Source: Pseudomonas sp. PB120 (GTDB lineage: Bacteria; Pseudomonadota; Gammaproteobacteria; Pseudomonadales; Pseudomonadaceae). From it: a stretch of DNA of 64,000 nucleotides. The position numbers and the translations under genes were made by a program. The notes under the pieces were generated by a model. That model was not told the origin of the DNA. It did no database searches and worked only from the letters and a program-made list of their open reading frames with translations. The DNA is taken from NCBI RefSeq assembly GCF_009761815.1, contig NZ_RWIN01000028.1:1-64000 (forward strand), written 5' to 3'. Every line of letters starts with the position of its first letter. The first letter of the stretch is position 1. Of this stretch, positions 27,364-36,062 are shown piece after piece.

Positions 27364-30195
27364 ATGTCCAACCGTGATATATCCCGGCGCTCCTTTCTAC
27401 AAGGCGGGCTGGTGGCGGGTGTGAGCGTGACGCTTACACCGCTCAGCAGTCAGGCGCTGGCAGCCCTGATGGAAAACAGCGTGACCGTGCCTTCCGAGCA
27501 ATGGCTCGGTAACAATGGCAAGGCGCGCTCGCGCAACGATGCCTTGTCCAAGGTCTGCGGCAGCAAAGTCTTTGCCCGCGACATCCGCGCCAAAGATATG
27601 CCGGGTTGGCCCCAGCAGCAGGGCCATGCCTTGTTGCTGAAAATCACCAAGGCCGACCGGATCTATGCCGGTTATGACCTGTCGTGGCTCGGCGCCGAGT
27701 TGCAGCCGGACCGCATCGTCACCGCCGCCGACCTGGACAAGGACGGCATCGTCTTCCCGGAAGAACACGCGCCTGATCCGCTGCTGCCGGAAGGCAAGGT
27801 GCCGATGTTCATCGGGCACCCGGTGGCGATCCTGATCTGGAACGATTTCGAGCGTTTCCGTCAGGCCAAGGCCAAACTCAAATTCAACGACAAAGCGATT
27901 CGTTACGGTGCCCAGGTGCCGTTCTACGAAGGTGACCCGTACGGCAGCTTCCGCTACGTGCGTGTCGGCGGCGCGACCTCGGCGGACGAAGACGAGTTCG
28001 CCAGCCTCAAAGACTCGATCCTGTTCCCGATGCTGAAAAATCGTCGTCCGGTGTGGAATTCCCAGCCTGACCTGCACGGCAACCTGACCGAGCGCGGTCT
28101 GTTTTACGCCGATCGCATGAAGCAGCAGATCGACACGCCGCCAGACAACTGGCTGGTGTTCGACGAGCGCTATAAAACGCCGTCGATCGAACCCGCCGCG
28201 ATGGAGCCGGACAACGGCAACGGCTGGTACGACCCGGCGACCAAGACCCTGCATTTCGTGGTGGCGACCCAGTGCCCGCTGGAAGCGGCAACCGAAACTG
28301 CGAAGATGATCGCGCCGTCGCGTTTCGGCCTGGCCAACCTGAACATGCACCCAGGTTACACCGTGGGCTACGGTTCCAAAGACCACAACATCTTCGTCTA
28401 CTACGCGGCCCTCGCAGCGTTATACGGCGCCGGTGTGCCGGTGCGTCTGGCGAATGATCGCTATGAACAATTCCAGAGCGGCATCAAGCGTCATCCGTTC
28501 GACATCCGCTATCAACTGGCGGTGGACAAGACCGATCACAGCTTCAAGATATTCCGCGCCGAGATGAGCGTCGACGGCGGCGGACGGGTCAACTACAGCC
28601 CGTCGGTGGCGGCGGTTGGTGCCACGGCAGCGCAGTCGATCTACTACATGCCGCAGAACGATTTGCAGGTCACGGCCTACCATTCCCGCGCCGTTGAAGC
28701 CGGGTCAATGCGCGGTTACGGTACCCTGCAAAGCATGGCCTCGACCGAAATGATGGTCGATGAAATCGCCGGTCGCCTCGGCATCGACGCCATCGACCTG
28801 CGCAAGAAAAACGCCATGGTCTCGGGCATGAAAAACACCCAGGGCGCGGTGCCGGCGGGTGCGTTGCGCCTGCACGAAATTCTCGACAAGGCCGCCGTGC
28901 ACGACGTCTGGAAAAACCGCGACGCGATCAAGAAACAGCGCGAGTCCGCGGACCCTGATAACTGGTACGGCATCGGCTTCGCCATCTGCCAGAAAGACTT
29001 CGGCACCGGTTCCGAAGCACCGATGGCGAGCATCGAATTCACCGCGCAAGGGCACATCACCCTGCGTCATATCGGTATCGAAATCGGCACCGGCATGTCC
29101 ACCTCCCAGGCGCTGGTCGTGGCCGATTTCCTCGGCGTCCCGGCGACTGAAGTGAAGACCGGCCAGACCGAATGGAAGGAGCTGCAGCTGATCAGCGGCG
29201 GCAACCCGTACATCATGAGCCAGGCCGAGCAGGACAGCCTGCTGCGCAACCCGCGTTGGGTCGGCAAACTGGCCTCGGCCTCGTCGGCGACCAACTCCGC
29301 GTACTACTTCAGCCACGCCACCCGCGAGGCGGCACGCGTGCTGTTCAACCACGGCCTGTGGCCGGCGGCGTTGCAGATCTGGGGGCAGGGCCCTTACGGC
29401 GGGCAAGCCAACCCGTACGTGGTGCGCCGCGAAGACGCGCATTGGGTCGACGGCAAACTCACCGCCAACGGCATGCAGCCGCTGAGCTTTGAACAATTGG
29501 CCAAACACGCCCACGACAAAGGCCTGGTGACCGGCGCGACGGTGCACGGTTTCAACCGCTGGAGCTGGGCTGAGGCCGAGTTCAGCATCGACGGCGTGCG
29601 CGAGCGTCTGCCCCTCGATGGCCTGGCGGTCAAGTACGGCGATGGCGCTCCGAACGTGAAAAAGGCGCAGATGACCAGCGCCGGTTTCCACCTGCTGGAT
29701 CGCCAGAACGTGCACTACCCGGACACTCAGCTGAACAACGCGGCAGTGACTTACTACAGCCCGGTCGCGACGCTGGTGGAATTGAAAGTGAACAAAGGCT
29801 CGGCCGAGGTTCAGGTGCTCAACCATCACTCGTGGGTCGAGTGCGGTCGTGTGCTGGTGGAAGAGCTGGTCAAGGGTCAGGTCGAAGGCGGGATCGCCAT
29901 GGGCATCGGTCATGCGTTGATGGAAGAGATGCCGCTGTACGAAGGTGGCCCGGGGGAGGGTGACTGGAACTTCAACCGCTACCGCCTGCCGATGGCGCGC
30001 CATGTCGCGGTCTGGAAGCAGACGGCGGAGATTCTGCCGCCGCTGTCGCCAAGCGATCCATCGAAGGGCATTGCCGAAGTGGTGATGATCCCGGTGGTCG
30101 GTGCCATCGGTAACGCCGTGGCGCATGCCATTGGCAAACGGGTCCGTGACCTGCCTATCACTTCTGCACGCATCAAGGAGGCCCTCAATGGCTAA
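27364..30195 (+). CDS. Periplasmic molybdenum hydroxylase, large subunit
   Basis: A 943-residue xanthine-dehydrogenase-family molybdopterin subunit. It starts with a twin-arginine signal (SRRSFLQGGLVAG), so the folded cofactor-loaded complex is exported to the periplasm. It resembles the IorB/aldehyde-dehydrogenase branch in size and segments: MRGYGTLQSMASTEMMVDE, then RHIGIEIGTGMSTSQALVV, and GGIAMGIGHALMEEMPLYEG near the end. GAGGATG precedes the ATG. With the 2Fe-2S and cytochrome subunits downstream it forms a three-part dehydrogenase feeding the respiratory chain. Substrate not determinable; an aldehyde or N-heterocycle is likely. Confidence 0.88.
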   Translation: MSNRDISRRSFLQGGLVAGVSVTLTPLSSQALAALMENSVTVPSEQWLGNNGKARSRNDALSKVCGSKVFARDIRAKDMPGWPQQQGHALLLKITKADRIYAGYDLSWLGAELQPDRIVTAADLDKDGIVFPEEHAPDPLLPEGKVPMFIGHPVAILIWNDFERFRQAKAKLKFNDKAIRYGAQVPFYEGDPYGSFRYVRVGGATSADEDEFASLKDSILFPMLKNRRPVWNSQPDLHGNLTERGLFYADRMKQQIDTPPDNWLVFDERYKTPSIEPAAMEPDNGNGWYDPATKTLHFVVATQCPLEAATETAKMIAPSRFGLANLNMHPGYTVGYGSKDHNIFVYYAALAALYGAGVPVRLANDRYEQFQSGIKRHPFDIRYQLAVDKTDHSFKIFRAEMSVDGGGRVNYSPSVAAVGATAAQSIYYMPQNDLQVTAYHSRAVEAGSMRGYGTLQSMASTEMMVDEIAGRLGIDAIDLRKKNAMVSGMKNTQGAVPAGALRLHEILDKAAVHDVWKNRDAIKKQRESADPDNWYGIGFAICQKDFGTGSEAPMASIEFTAQGHITLRHIGIEIGTGMSTSQALVVADFLGVPATEVKTGQTEWKELQLISGGNPYIMSQAEQDSLLRNPRWVGKLASASSATNSAYYFSHATREAARVLFNHGLWPAALQIWGQGPYGGQANPYVVRREDAHWVDGKLTANGMQPLSFEQLAKHAHDKGLVTGATVHGFNRWSWAEAEFSIDGVRERLPLDGLAVKYGDGAPNVKKAQMTSAGFHLLDRQNVHYPDTQLNNAAVTYYSPVATLVELKVNKGSAEVQVLNHHSWVECGRVLVEELVKGQVEGGIAMGIGHALMEEMPLYEGGPGEGDWNFNRYRLPMARHVAVWKQTAEILPPLSPSDPSKGIAEVVMIPVVGAIGNAVAHAIGKRVRDLPITSARIKEALNG

Positions 30196-30727
30196 CCGTC
30201 CGCTTCAACTGACCCTCAACGGTCAATCCGTCGGCCCGGTGGACATCCCTGATGACCTGCCGATGATCGACTATTTGCACGAATACAAGAACCTCACCGG
30301 CTCGCGCCTGGGCTGCGGTCAGGGCATCTGCCATGCCTGCGTGGTGATCGTCGACAACCCCGACGGCACCAGCGAAGAAGTGCGCACCTGCATCACCGGC
30401 GCGCATTACTTCGAAGGCAAGAAAGTACGGACCATCGAAGGCCACGCTAAACGCGACGAGGCCGGCAAGGTCACCGAGCTGAACCCGATCCAGCAGCGTT
30501 TCGTCGACGAATTCGCCTTCCAGTGCAGCTACTGCGCGCCGGGCTTCGTGAATGCCGCGACGGTGTTGGTGGAGAAGCTGCAACGCCAGCCGATCGTGAA
30601 AAGCCAGCTGGAAAAAGTCATCGAGGACAGCCTCGGTCACCACATCTGCCGTTGCACTGGCTACGTGCGTTATTACAACGCGACGCGCAACGTGCTGACC
30701 GATCTCGGCCTGGTCAAGGAGGGTTAA
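30188..30727 (+). CDS. 2Fe-2S subunit of the molybdenum hydroxylase
   Basis: A 179-residue small subunit with two [2Fe-2S] centres. The plant-type ferredoxin motif is in SRLGCGQGICHACVVIV with a fourth Cys in VRTC. The helical domain motif is in FQCSYCAPGFVNAA and HHICRCTGYVRYY. It has no signal peptide, so it is probably exported with the Tat-tagged large subunit. The ATG overlaps the end of the large-subunit gene by 8 bp. It carries electrons from the Mo centre to the cytochrome subunit. Confidence 0.93.
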   Translation: MANRPLQLTLNGQSVGPVDIPDDLPMIDYLHEYKNLTGSRLGCGQGICHACVVIVDNPDGTSEEVRTCITGAHYFEGKKVRTIEGHAKRDEAGKVTELNPIQQRFVDEFAFQCSYCAPGFVNAATVLVEKLQRQPIVKSQLEKVIEDSLGHHICRCTGYVRYYNATRNVLTDLGLVKEG

Positions 30728-30729
30728 GC

Positions 30730-31965
30730 ATGAAGGCTCTACTTTCCCGCCTGGCGCTGGCGGTCGGCCTGGCTGCGCCGGTGTTGCTGGCGCATGCCGA
30801 TGATCAGGTCAAGCGTGGTGAATACCTTGCTCGTGCCGCCGATTGCATGGCGTGCCACACCGCGCCGGGTGGCGCGCCGTTCGCGGGCGGCCTGCCGATC
30901 GTCTCGCCGTTCGGCACGATCTACGGCACCAACATCACCCCGAGCAAAGAGCACGGCATCGGCCTCTACAGCGACGATGAGTTTTTCGCCGCGCTCACCG
31001 AAGGCAAGCGTCGTGACGGCGCGAACCTGTACCCGGCGATGCCGTACACCTCGTATCACTTGATGCCGCGTGAAGACTCGGACGCGATTCACGCCTACCT
31101 GAAAACCATCGAGCCGATTGAACGTGCAGCGCCCGTCACCAGCCTGAGCTTCCCGTTCAATGTGCGCCTGGGGTTGATGGGCTGGAACATGCTCTATGGC
31201 AAGGACGTGAAGCTGTCGCCTGCCGAAGGCAAAAGCGAAGCCTTCAAGCGCGGCCAGTACCTGGTCGATGTGCTCGGTCACTGCGGCGAATGCCACACCC
31301 CGCGCGGCTTGCCGGGTGCGATGCAGCAGGACAAACGCCTGACTGGCGGCCTGCTCAACGGCTACCTGGCGCCGAGCCTGCTGGCCAATGACCTGGCCGC
31401 TCGCGGCTGGAATCATCAGGACTTGAGTTCGTTCCTCAAGCACGGCATGAGCGCCCAGGGCACGATGTTCAACGAGATGTTCCCGGTGTTCCACAACAGC
31501 ACCCAAGGCCTCAATGATCCGGACCTGGCGGCGATGGCGACTTTCCTGCTGGGCGATCAACCGCCGGCCGCGAAGCTGTTGACGGACGTGCCGCTGGACA
31601 CGCTCAGTGCCAGCGCCCAGCGCGGCCGTCAGGAATATTTGAACGTCTGCGCCGGTTGCCATGCGGTCGGCGGTGAAGGCAAACCACATATCGCCGTGGC
31701 CATGCGTGGCAATACCACGTTGCGCCTGGAAGACCCGCGCAACCTGGTGCGCGTGATCGACGACGGTATCGGCGAGCAGAAGTTTTCCGGCTTCGAACAC
31801 ATGCAACCGATGCCGGGGTTCGCCGAGAAGCTCAGTCACGAGCAACTCACCGACCTGCTGAACTACCTGCGTCAGGGTTGGGGTGGTCAGTCGGGTGATC
31901 TGGCGGTAAACGACGTGCAGAAGCTGCGGGCCGATGCGCCGCCGCTCGAGCACAAGGCGCACTGA
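30730..31965 (+). CDS. Tri-haem cytochrome c subunit
   Basis: A 411-residue cytochrome with an N-terminal signal (LLSRLALAVGLAAPVLLAHADD) and three haem-binding motifs: CMACH (near residue 40), CGECH (near 185) and CAGCH (near 310). This is the AdhB/GadC-like membrane-associated cytochrome type that passes electrons from periplasmic dehydrogenases to ubiquinone or oxidase. It starts 2 bp after the 2Fe-2S gene and is followed at once by xdhC. Confidence 0.92.
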   Translation: MKALLSRLALAVGLAAPVLLAHADDQVKRGEYLARAADCMACHTAPGGAPFAGGLPIVSPFGTIYGTNITPSKEHGIGLYSDDEFFAALTEGKRRDGANLYPAMPYTSYHLMPREDSDAIHAYLKTIEPIERAAPVTSLSFPFNVRLGLMGWNMLYGKDVKLSPAEGKSEAFKRGQYLVDVLGHCGECHTPRGLPGAMQQDKRLTGGLLNGYLAPSLLANDLAARGWNHQDLSSFLKHGMSAQGTMFNEMFPVFHNSTQGLNDPDLAAMATFLLGDQPPAAKLLTDVPLDTLSASAQRGRQEYLNVCAGCHAVGGEGKPHIAVAMRGNTTLRLEDPRNLVRVIDDGIGEQKFSGFEHMQPMPGFAEKLSHEQLTDLLNYLRQGWGGQSGDLAVNDVQKLRADAPPLEHKAH

Positions 31966-31966
31966 C

Positions 31967-32938
31967 ATGCAGCATCTCGATCTGCAAGTCGTGCGTCGGG
32001 CGCTGGAGTGGTCGACGGCGGACCAGCGCATCTGGCTGTGCACGGTGCTCGCCACCTACGGCTCGGCGCCGCGCGCGCCGGGCTCGCTGCTGGCGGTGAA
32101 CACTGACGGGCAATGGATGGGTTCGTTGTCCGGTGGCTGTGTCGAGGAGGACTTTCTCGAGCGCGTTGCCGAGGGCGCCTTTCTTGATGCGGTCAGCGTG
32201 GTGCGTTACGGGGAGGGCGATGATCCGCGTTCGCGGGTGAGCCTGCCCTGCGGCGGCGTGCTCGATGTGCTGGTCGAGAAGTTTGAGCCCGATTGCGAGG
32301 TTCAGGCGCATCTGCGGGAACTGGAGTCGGCGCTGTTGGGCCGGCGTCGGTTGATCCGTGAAGTCGATCTGGCCAGTGGCGCGCGCAGTCTGTTCGATGA
32401 TCGGGAGCAGGGTGTGCGCGTCGAGCGCGAAATCGACCGGGTACGGTTGCGGATCGGGGCAGCTCAGCGCTTGCTGTTGGCCGGGTATTCCAGCGTCGCT
32501 CATGCCTGTGCGGAGTTTGCGGTGGGTTTGGGATTCGAGGTGATTCTCTGCGACCCCCGCGACGAAGTGCTGGAAGGTGTTGTACTGGAAAACATCGAGA
32601 TTCGCCGCCAGCTGCCATCGGTGTTCATCGCCGACGGTGGCTGCCACAGCGATACGGCGGTCGTGGCGTTGACCCACGATCCGCGTATCGATGATCTGGC
32701 GATGATGGAAGCGGTGCGCACCGATGCGTTCTACATCGGCGTGATGGGCTCCCTGCAGACCTCGCAAAAGCGTTTCGAGCGGTTGCGCAGGATTGGCGGT
32801 TTGGGCGATGCGGAGTTGGCGCGGATTCATGCACCCATCGGGTTGAATCTCGGCAGCAAGACACCGGCGGAAATCGCGTTGGCGGTATTGGCCGATATCT
32901 TGCGGATGCGCAGCGGTATCGCGCGGGATCGGCTCTGA
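31967..32938 (+). CDS. XdhC/CoxI-family molybdenum cofactor chaperone
   Basis: A 323-residue protein. The N-terminal XdhC_CoxI domain has TVLATYGSAPRAPGSLLAVN and GSLSGGCVEEDF; the C-terminal Rossmann domain has LLAGYSSVAHACAEFAVGLGFEVILCDPR and YIGVMGSLQTSQKRFERL. XdhC proteins bind the cofactor, promote its sulphuration and deliver it to the hydroxylase. Start at ATG 31967, 1 bp after the cytochrome stop. The position as last operon gene supports a dedicated maturation role for the upstream enzyme. Confidence 0.9.
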   Translation: MQHLDLQVVRRALEWSTADQRIWLCTVLATYGSAPRAPGSLLAVNTDGQWMGSLSGGCVEEDFLERVAEGAFLDAVSVVRYGEGDDPRSRVSLPCGGVLDVLVEKFEPDCEVQAHLRELESALLGRRRLIREVDLASGARSLFDDREQGVRVEREIDRVRLRIGAAQRLLLAGYSSVAHACAEFAVGLGFEVILCDPRDEVLEGVVLENIEIRRQLPSVFIADGGCHSDTAVVALTHDPRIDDLAMMEAVRTDAFYIGVMGSLQTSQKRFERLRRIGGLGDAELARIHAPIGLNLGSKTPAEIALAVLADILRMRSGIARDRL

Positions 32939-32948
32939 TTAGAGGTTA

Positions 32949-32970
32949 AGGGGTCTTGTAATCGACCCCT
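32949..32970. terminator. Stem-loop between convergent genes
   Basis: AGGGGTC/GACCCCT with an 8-nt loop lies between the convergent xdhC and oxidoreductase genes. No T tract follows on either strand, so termination is uncertain. Confidence 0.4.
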
Positions 32971-32982
32971 CTGCCTGTGTTG

Positions 32983-34266
32983 TTAAAACCCGAACTTGTC
33001 CCGCAAGCCGTAATACCACGCCCCCAGCGCCGCAAACGGCGTGCGCAGCAATTGCCCGCCCGGAAACGGATAGTGCGGCAAGTCGGCAAACGCATCAAAA
33101 CGCTCGGCCTGCCCGCGCAACGCTTCAGCCAGCACCTTGCCCGCCAGGTGCGTGTACGTGACGCCGTGGCCACTGCAACCCTGGGAGTAGTAGATGTTGT
33201 CGCCCAGCCGCCCAACCTGCGGAAGACGCGATAGGGTCAGCAGGAAATTACCGGTCCATGCGTAATCGATCTTCACATCCTTGAGCTGCGGAAATGCCTT
33301 GAGCATCTTCGGTCGAATGATCGCCTCGATGTTCGCCGGGTCGCGCGCGCCATACACCACGCCACCGCCGAAAATCAGACGCTTGTCGCCCGTCAGGCGG
33401 TAGTAGTCGAGCAGGTAATTGCAGTCTTCGACGCAGTAGTCCTGCGGCAACAGGTTGTTCGCCAGCGCCTCGCCCAATGGCTCGGTGGTGATCACCTGAG
33501 TCCCGCAAGGCATCGACTTGGCAGCCAGCTCCGGCACCAGATTACCGAGGTAGGCATTGCCGGCAACAATGATGAACTTGGCCCTGACCTTGCCCTGTGG
33601 TGTGTGCACCACCGGATTCGCACCACGCTCGATACGCACCGCCGGCGACTGCTCATAGATAGTGCCGCCCAACGACTCCACGGCCGCCGCTTCACCGAGC
33701 GCCAGGTTCAGCGGATGAATATGGCCGCCGCTCATGTCGAGCATCCCGCCGATGTACTGATCGCAGTTGACCACTTCACGGATGCGCTTTTGATCCATCA
33801 GCTCAAGCTGCGTATGACCGAAACGCTCCCACAGCCGCTTCTGCGATTCCAGATGCCCCATCTGCTTGGCAGTGATGGCGGCAAACACGCCACCGTCCTT
33901 CAGGTCGCACTGGATCTTGTACTTGGCGACCCGCTCACGAATGATCCGCCCACCCTCGAACGCCATCTGCCCCAGCAACTGAGCCTGCTTGGGACCGACA
34001 CTGCGCTCGATCACATCGATATCACGGCTGTAGCTGTTGACGATCTGACCGCCATTGCGACCCGAAGCGCCAAACCCCACCTTGGCGGCCTCGAGTACCG
34101 TTACCTTGAAACCGCTCTCCAACAGAAACAGGGCAGAGGACAGCCCGGTGTAACCGGCGCCGATCACACAGACATCAGTCTCTACGTCATCCTGCAAAGC
34201 CGGGCGCGGCGGGACCGCATTGGCCGATGCGGCGTAATAGGACTCTGGGTAAGGTGTGTTCGCCAT
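32983..34266 (-). CDS. pauB: FAD-dependent oxidoreductase, gamma-glutamylputrescine oxidase type
   Basis: A 427-residue DAO-family flavoenzyme. The ADP-binding motif is VCVIGAGYTGLSSALFLLE near residue 34, and KVGFGASGRNGGQIVNSYSRD is the PuuB/PauB-type FAD contact region. It oxidises gamma-glutamyl-putrescine to the aldehyde in the polyamine glutamylation route. Pseudomonas genomes carry several PauB paralogues and I cannot say which one this is. It is monocistronic and fits with the acetylpolyamine genes upstream. The ATG has GAGG upstream. Confidence 0.85.
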   Translation of the reverse strand: MANTPYPESYYAASANAVPPRPALQDDVETDVCVIGAGYTGLSSALFLLESGFKVTVLEAAKVGFGASGRNGGQIVNSYSRDIDVIERSVGPKQAQLLGQMAFEGGRIIRERVAKYKIQCDLKDGGVFAAITAKQMGHLESQKRLWERFGHTQLELMDQKRIREVVNCDQYIGGMLDMSGGHIHPLNLALGEAAAVESLGGTIYEQSPAVRIERGANPVVHTPQGKVRAKFIIVAGNAYLGNLVPELAAKSMPCGTQVITTEPLGEALANNLLPQDYCVEDCNYLLDYYRLTGDKRLIFGGGVVYGARDPANIEAIIRPKMLKAFPQLKDVKIDYAWTGNFLLTLSRLPQVGRLGDNIYYSQGCSGHGVTYTHLAGKVLAEALRGQAERFDAFADLPHYPFPGGQLLRTPFAALGAWYYGLRDKFGF

Positions 34267-34408
34267 CCTGCAGCCTCTGTTTAATATATTTTACGAGTGC
34301 GTCGATCCTACCCGAGTTAAAAATCGACCGCCAGCTACCGGAAAATCTTCTTTGCAGACGCAAAATTAAATATTTTGCATATTCATAGGGTTAGCTCGAA
34401 AAAAGGTG

Positions 34409-34436
34409 TTGACACCCCTCCGGAATTCCGTAGAAT
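34409..34436 (+). promoter_or_regulatory. Promoter of tRNA-Val
   Basis: TTGACA at 34409-34414 and TAGAAT at 34431-34436 with a 16-bp spacer; the tRNA begins 13 bp after the -10. Confidence 0.8.
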
Positions 34437-34449
34437 GCCGCCTCACAGC

Positions 34450-34526
34450 AGGCACGTAGCTCAGTTGGTTAGAGCACCACCTTGACATGGTGGGGGTCGT
34501 TGGTTCGAGTCCAATCGCGCCTACCA
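34450..34526 (+). tRNA. tRNA-Val (GAC)
   Basis: A 77-nt tRNA with encoded CCA. The anticodon arm CCACC-TTGACAT-GGTGG gives anticodon GAC (valine). The D arm GCTCAGTTGGTTAGAGC and T loop TTCGAGT are canonical. The acceptor stem AGGCACG/CGCGCCT has an A-C mismatch at position 5-68. From the anticodon loop onward the gene is part of the attachment repeat of the integrated element, so its 3' part is supplied by the element. Confidence 0.95.
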
Positions 34527-34591
34527 AACAAAATCCGCTCTGCTGGGCGGTCTAGAAGGGCTCACCGAAAGGTGAGCCCTTTTTTGTTGTC
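34479..34591 (+). repeat. Left attachment repeat (attL)
   Basis: 113 bp running from the tRNA-Val anticodon stem through the CCA and the tRNA terminator. It is repeated directly at 46073-46185 with one mismatch (A at 34575, G at 46169). This marks the left boundary of the integrated element. Confidence 0.92.
34558..34585 (+). terminator. tRNA-Val terminator
   Basis: GGGCTCACC/GGTGAGCCC with a GAAA loop followed by six T residues. The attR copy at 46152-46179 has one G-T wobble in the stem. Confidence 0.9.
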
Positions 34592-34607
34592 TTGAATTCA
34601 CACAGAA

Positions 34608-34651
34608 CGTTCACAAATTATAGGGGTCGTTCACACTGAGCAATGTGAACG
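34608..34651. repeat. CGTTCACA repeats at the left end of the element
   Basis: CGTTCACA occurs at 34608-34615 and 34628-34635, and inverted as TGTGAACG at 34644-34651, all within 60 bp of the attL repeat. TGTGAATGG and GCGTTCTGTGAA near 46015-46035 are similar. These could be arm-type integrase or excisionase sites, or an operator. Confidence 0.45.
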
Positions 34652-34679
34652 GACAATAGAGGGCGGTGGTGACGGGGAA

Positions 34680-35255
34680 TTACGTGCCAGCAGGTGCCGC
34701 ACCGCGCTGTAGATCCATGTAAAACTCTCGCCCCCGTCGAGTAAGGTCGATGTATTCGTAGCCCATGTTGTCCGAAGCACCGGTGATCAACTGATAGCCC
34801 ATCAGTACATCAAGGGCGCTATGGGTGGCAATTCTCGACAGGCGTGTAAGCTCCGCCAAGCCACTGAACGTGATGTTGTTCCCGCTATTGACCGATCTTC
34901 CTATGCACAGGAACACCTGCACCTGATCGTTATTCAACGGGTGTGAATCGACTTCGTTCGTGTCAGTCTCATGTCCGGCGAATATGAGTATCAGCAGTGG
35001 TATCAACAGCAAGCCCGCAGTCAAAAGCAGTAGCGAGATCGCCCAGATTGGCAGAGAGACGTCCCGCATGAACCATTCTTCGAGAGCTGATATCCAGTTC
35101 CATAACCCGGTAATCGCTGGACTGATGAGCGATAGATTCAGTTGTGTCTCTACCCATTTTGTTATCGGTACCGCGACCACTGTACCTAGTCCCCACCCAA
35201 ACACCTTTTTCACCAACTTCAATTTAGCCTTTCGCGTTGCGCCGTTGGGTTGCAT
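34680..35255 (-). CDS. Two-helix membrane protein with winged-helix-like tail
   Basis: 191 residues, no certain family. An amphipathic N-terminus is followed by one moderately hydrophobic stretch near 25-55 and one strong transmembrane segment at about 69-92 (IWAISLLLLTAGLLLIPLLILIF). The C-terminal ~85 residues are cytoplasmic-like and resemble a winged helix (ITFSGLAELTRLSRIATHSALDVLMGYQLI). The layout is reminiscent of SieB-type superinfection-exclusion proteins, but that is a resemblance only. AGGTGATG precedes the ATG. It is the first gene inside the left end, where accessory cargo often sits. Confidence 0.65.
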   Translation of the reverse strand: MQPNGATRKAKLKLVKKVFGWGLGTVVAVPITKWVETQLNLSLISPAITGLWNWISALEEWFMRDVSLPIWAISLLLLTAGLLLIPLLILIFAGHETDTNEVDSHPLNNDQVQVFLCIGRSVNSGNNITFSGLAELTRLSRIATHSALDVLMGYQLITGASDNMGYEYIDLTRRGREFYMDLQRGAAPAGT

Positions 35256-35403
35256 CTCATCACCTGTACCCGACCGATTTCGCGGATGTTAACTGAGTCA
35301 TCCGTCTGAAAGCCAACCAGAAGCGCGCATCCCAGGAACACAAGTGTTGAGTCTCGCCGACGCAAACTGTACTGTTTGTATATACAGTGTCTGGTGCGTA
35401 GTG

Positions 35404-35712
35404 ATGAAAGACGATTTGATCGATGACAGCGGGTTCGAACTGGGCCTGCCCTCTCGCGAAGAGATGCTCAAGCACCAGTGCGACTTGCTGTGTTCTGAGC
35501 TCGACGTAACGCGGCGTGACCTTCGGCAAGCCCACAAGAACCTCGCCGGGATGATCGTCATGTGGCGCGACTGTTCCAAAGAGTTGGCAGCCTTGAAGCT
35601 GGAACACGAACGGCTGCGATGGACGTTAAGCGATATGTATAGGCGAGAGACGGAGCGAGAGTCGGTGAAGATGGTCTACGCGTACGGCGACCACGCCAAA
35701 GGTACTATCTAA
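35404..35712 (+). CDS. Small coiled-coil protein, unknown
   Basis: 102 residues from ATG 35404 (MKDDLIDDSGFELGLPSREEML). The central part is a helical heptad-like region (SELDVTRRDLRQAHKNLAGMIVMWRDCSKELAALKLEHERLRW), probably a coiled coil. No enzymatic motif. The upstream 20 codons of the open frame contain no SD and are excluded. Pseudomonas prophages and islands often carry similar small helical proteins; I do not recognise this one. Confidence 0.5.
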   Translation: MKDDLIDDSGFELGLPSREEMLKHQCDLLCSELDVTRRDLRQAHKNLAGMIVMWRDCSKELAALKLEHERLRWTLSDMYRRETERESVKMVYAYGDHAKGTI

Positions 35713-35822
35713 CCTCAGGTCAGCCGAGCGTTGTGATAGTGATCGGCGATGCAGCCAATCGATTGAAATGCGGGCTATTATTGCTCGACAACCACACTCA
35801 CATGGAAAGAAGGACAAACGGG

Positions 35823-36062
35823 GTGATTTCAACATTGGAGCTACGGCACATCATCGAATGTGGCTTTTTACCGCTTTCCTGCACCTGCCAGATCAATCCG
35901 GATGGTTCATTGTTGATCAAGGTATTCGACCCTTCCACTGATCGTGTTGAACTGTTGGTCACTGCTGTATCGACGGCGAACCTGACTTCGAGTCGGGCGA
36001 TTGCGAATCTGATTGGCGAACTTCGAAGCGAAATGAACTCTCGGCAAACTGCTTTTCAGTGA
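35823..36062 (+). CDS. DUF1652 family protein
   Basis: 79 residues from a GTG at 35823 with GAAGGA eight bases upstream. The sequence LELRHIIECGFLPLSCTCQI, then FDPSTDRVELLVTAV and LTSSRAIANLIGELRSEM follows the DUF1652 pattern, a small family common in Pseudomonas. Function unknown. Its end overlaps the convergent receiver gene by 7 bp. Confidence 0.8.
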   Translation: MISTLELRHIIECGFLPLSCTCQINPDGSLLIKVFDPSTDRVELLVTAVSTANLTSSRAIANLIGELRSEMNSRQTAFQ

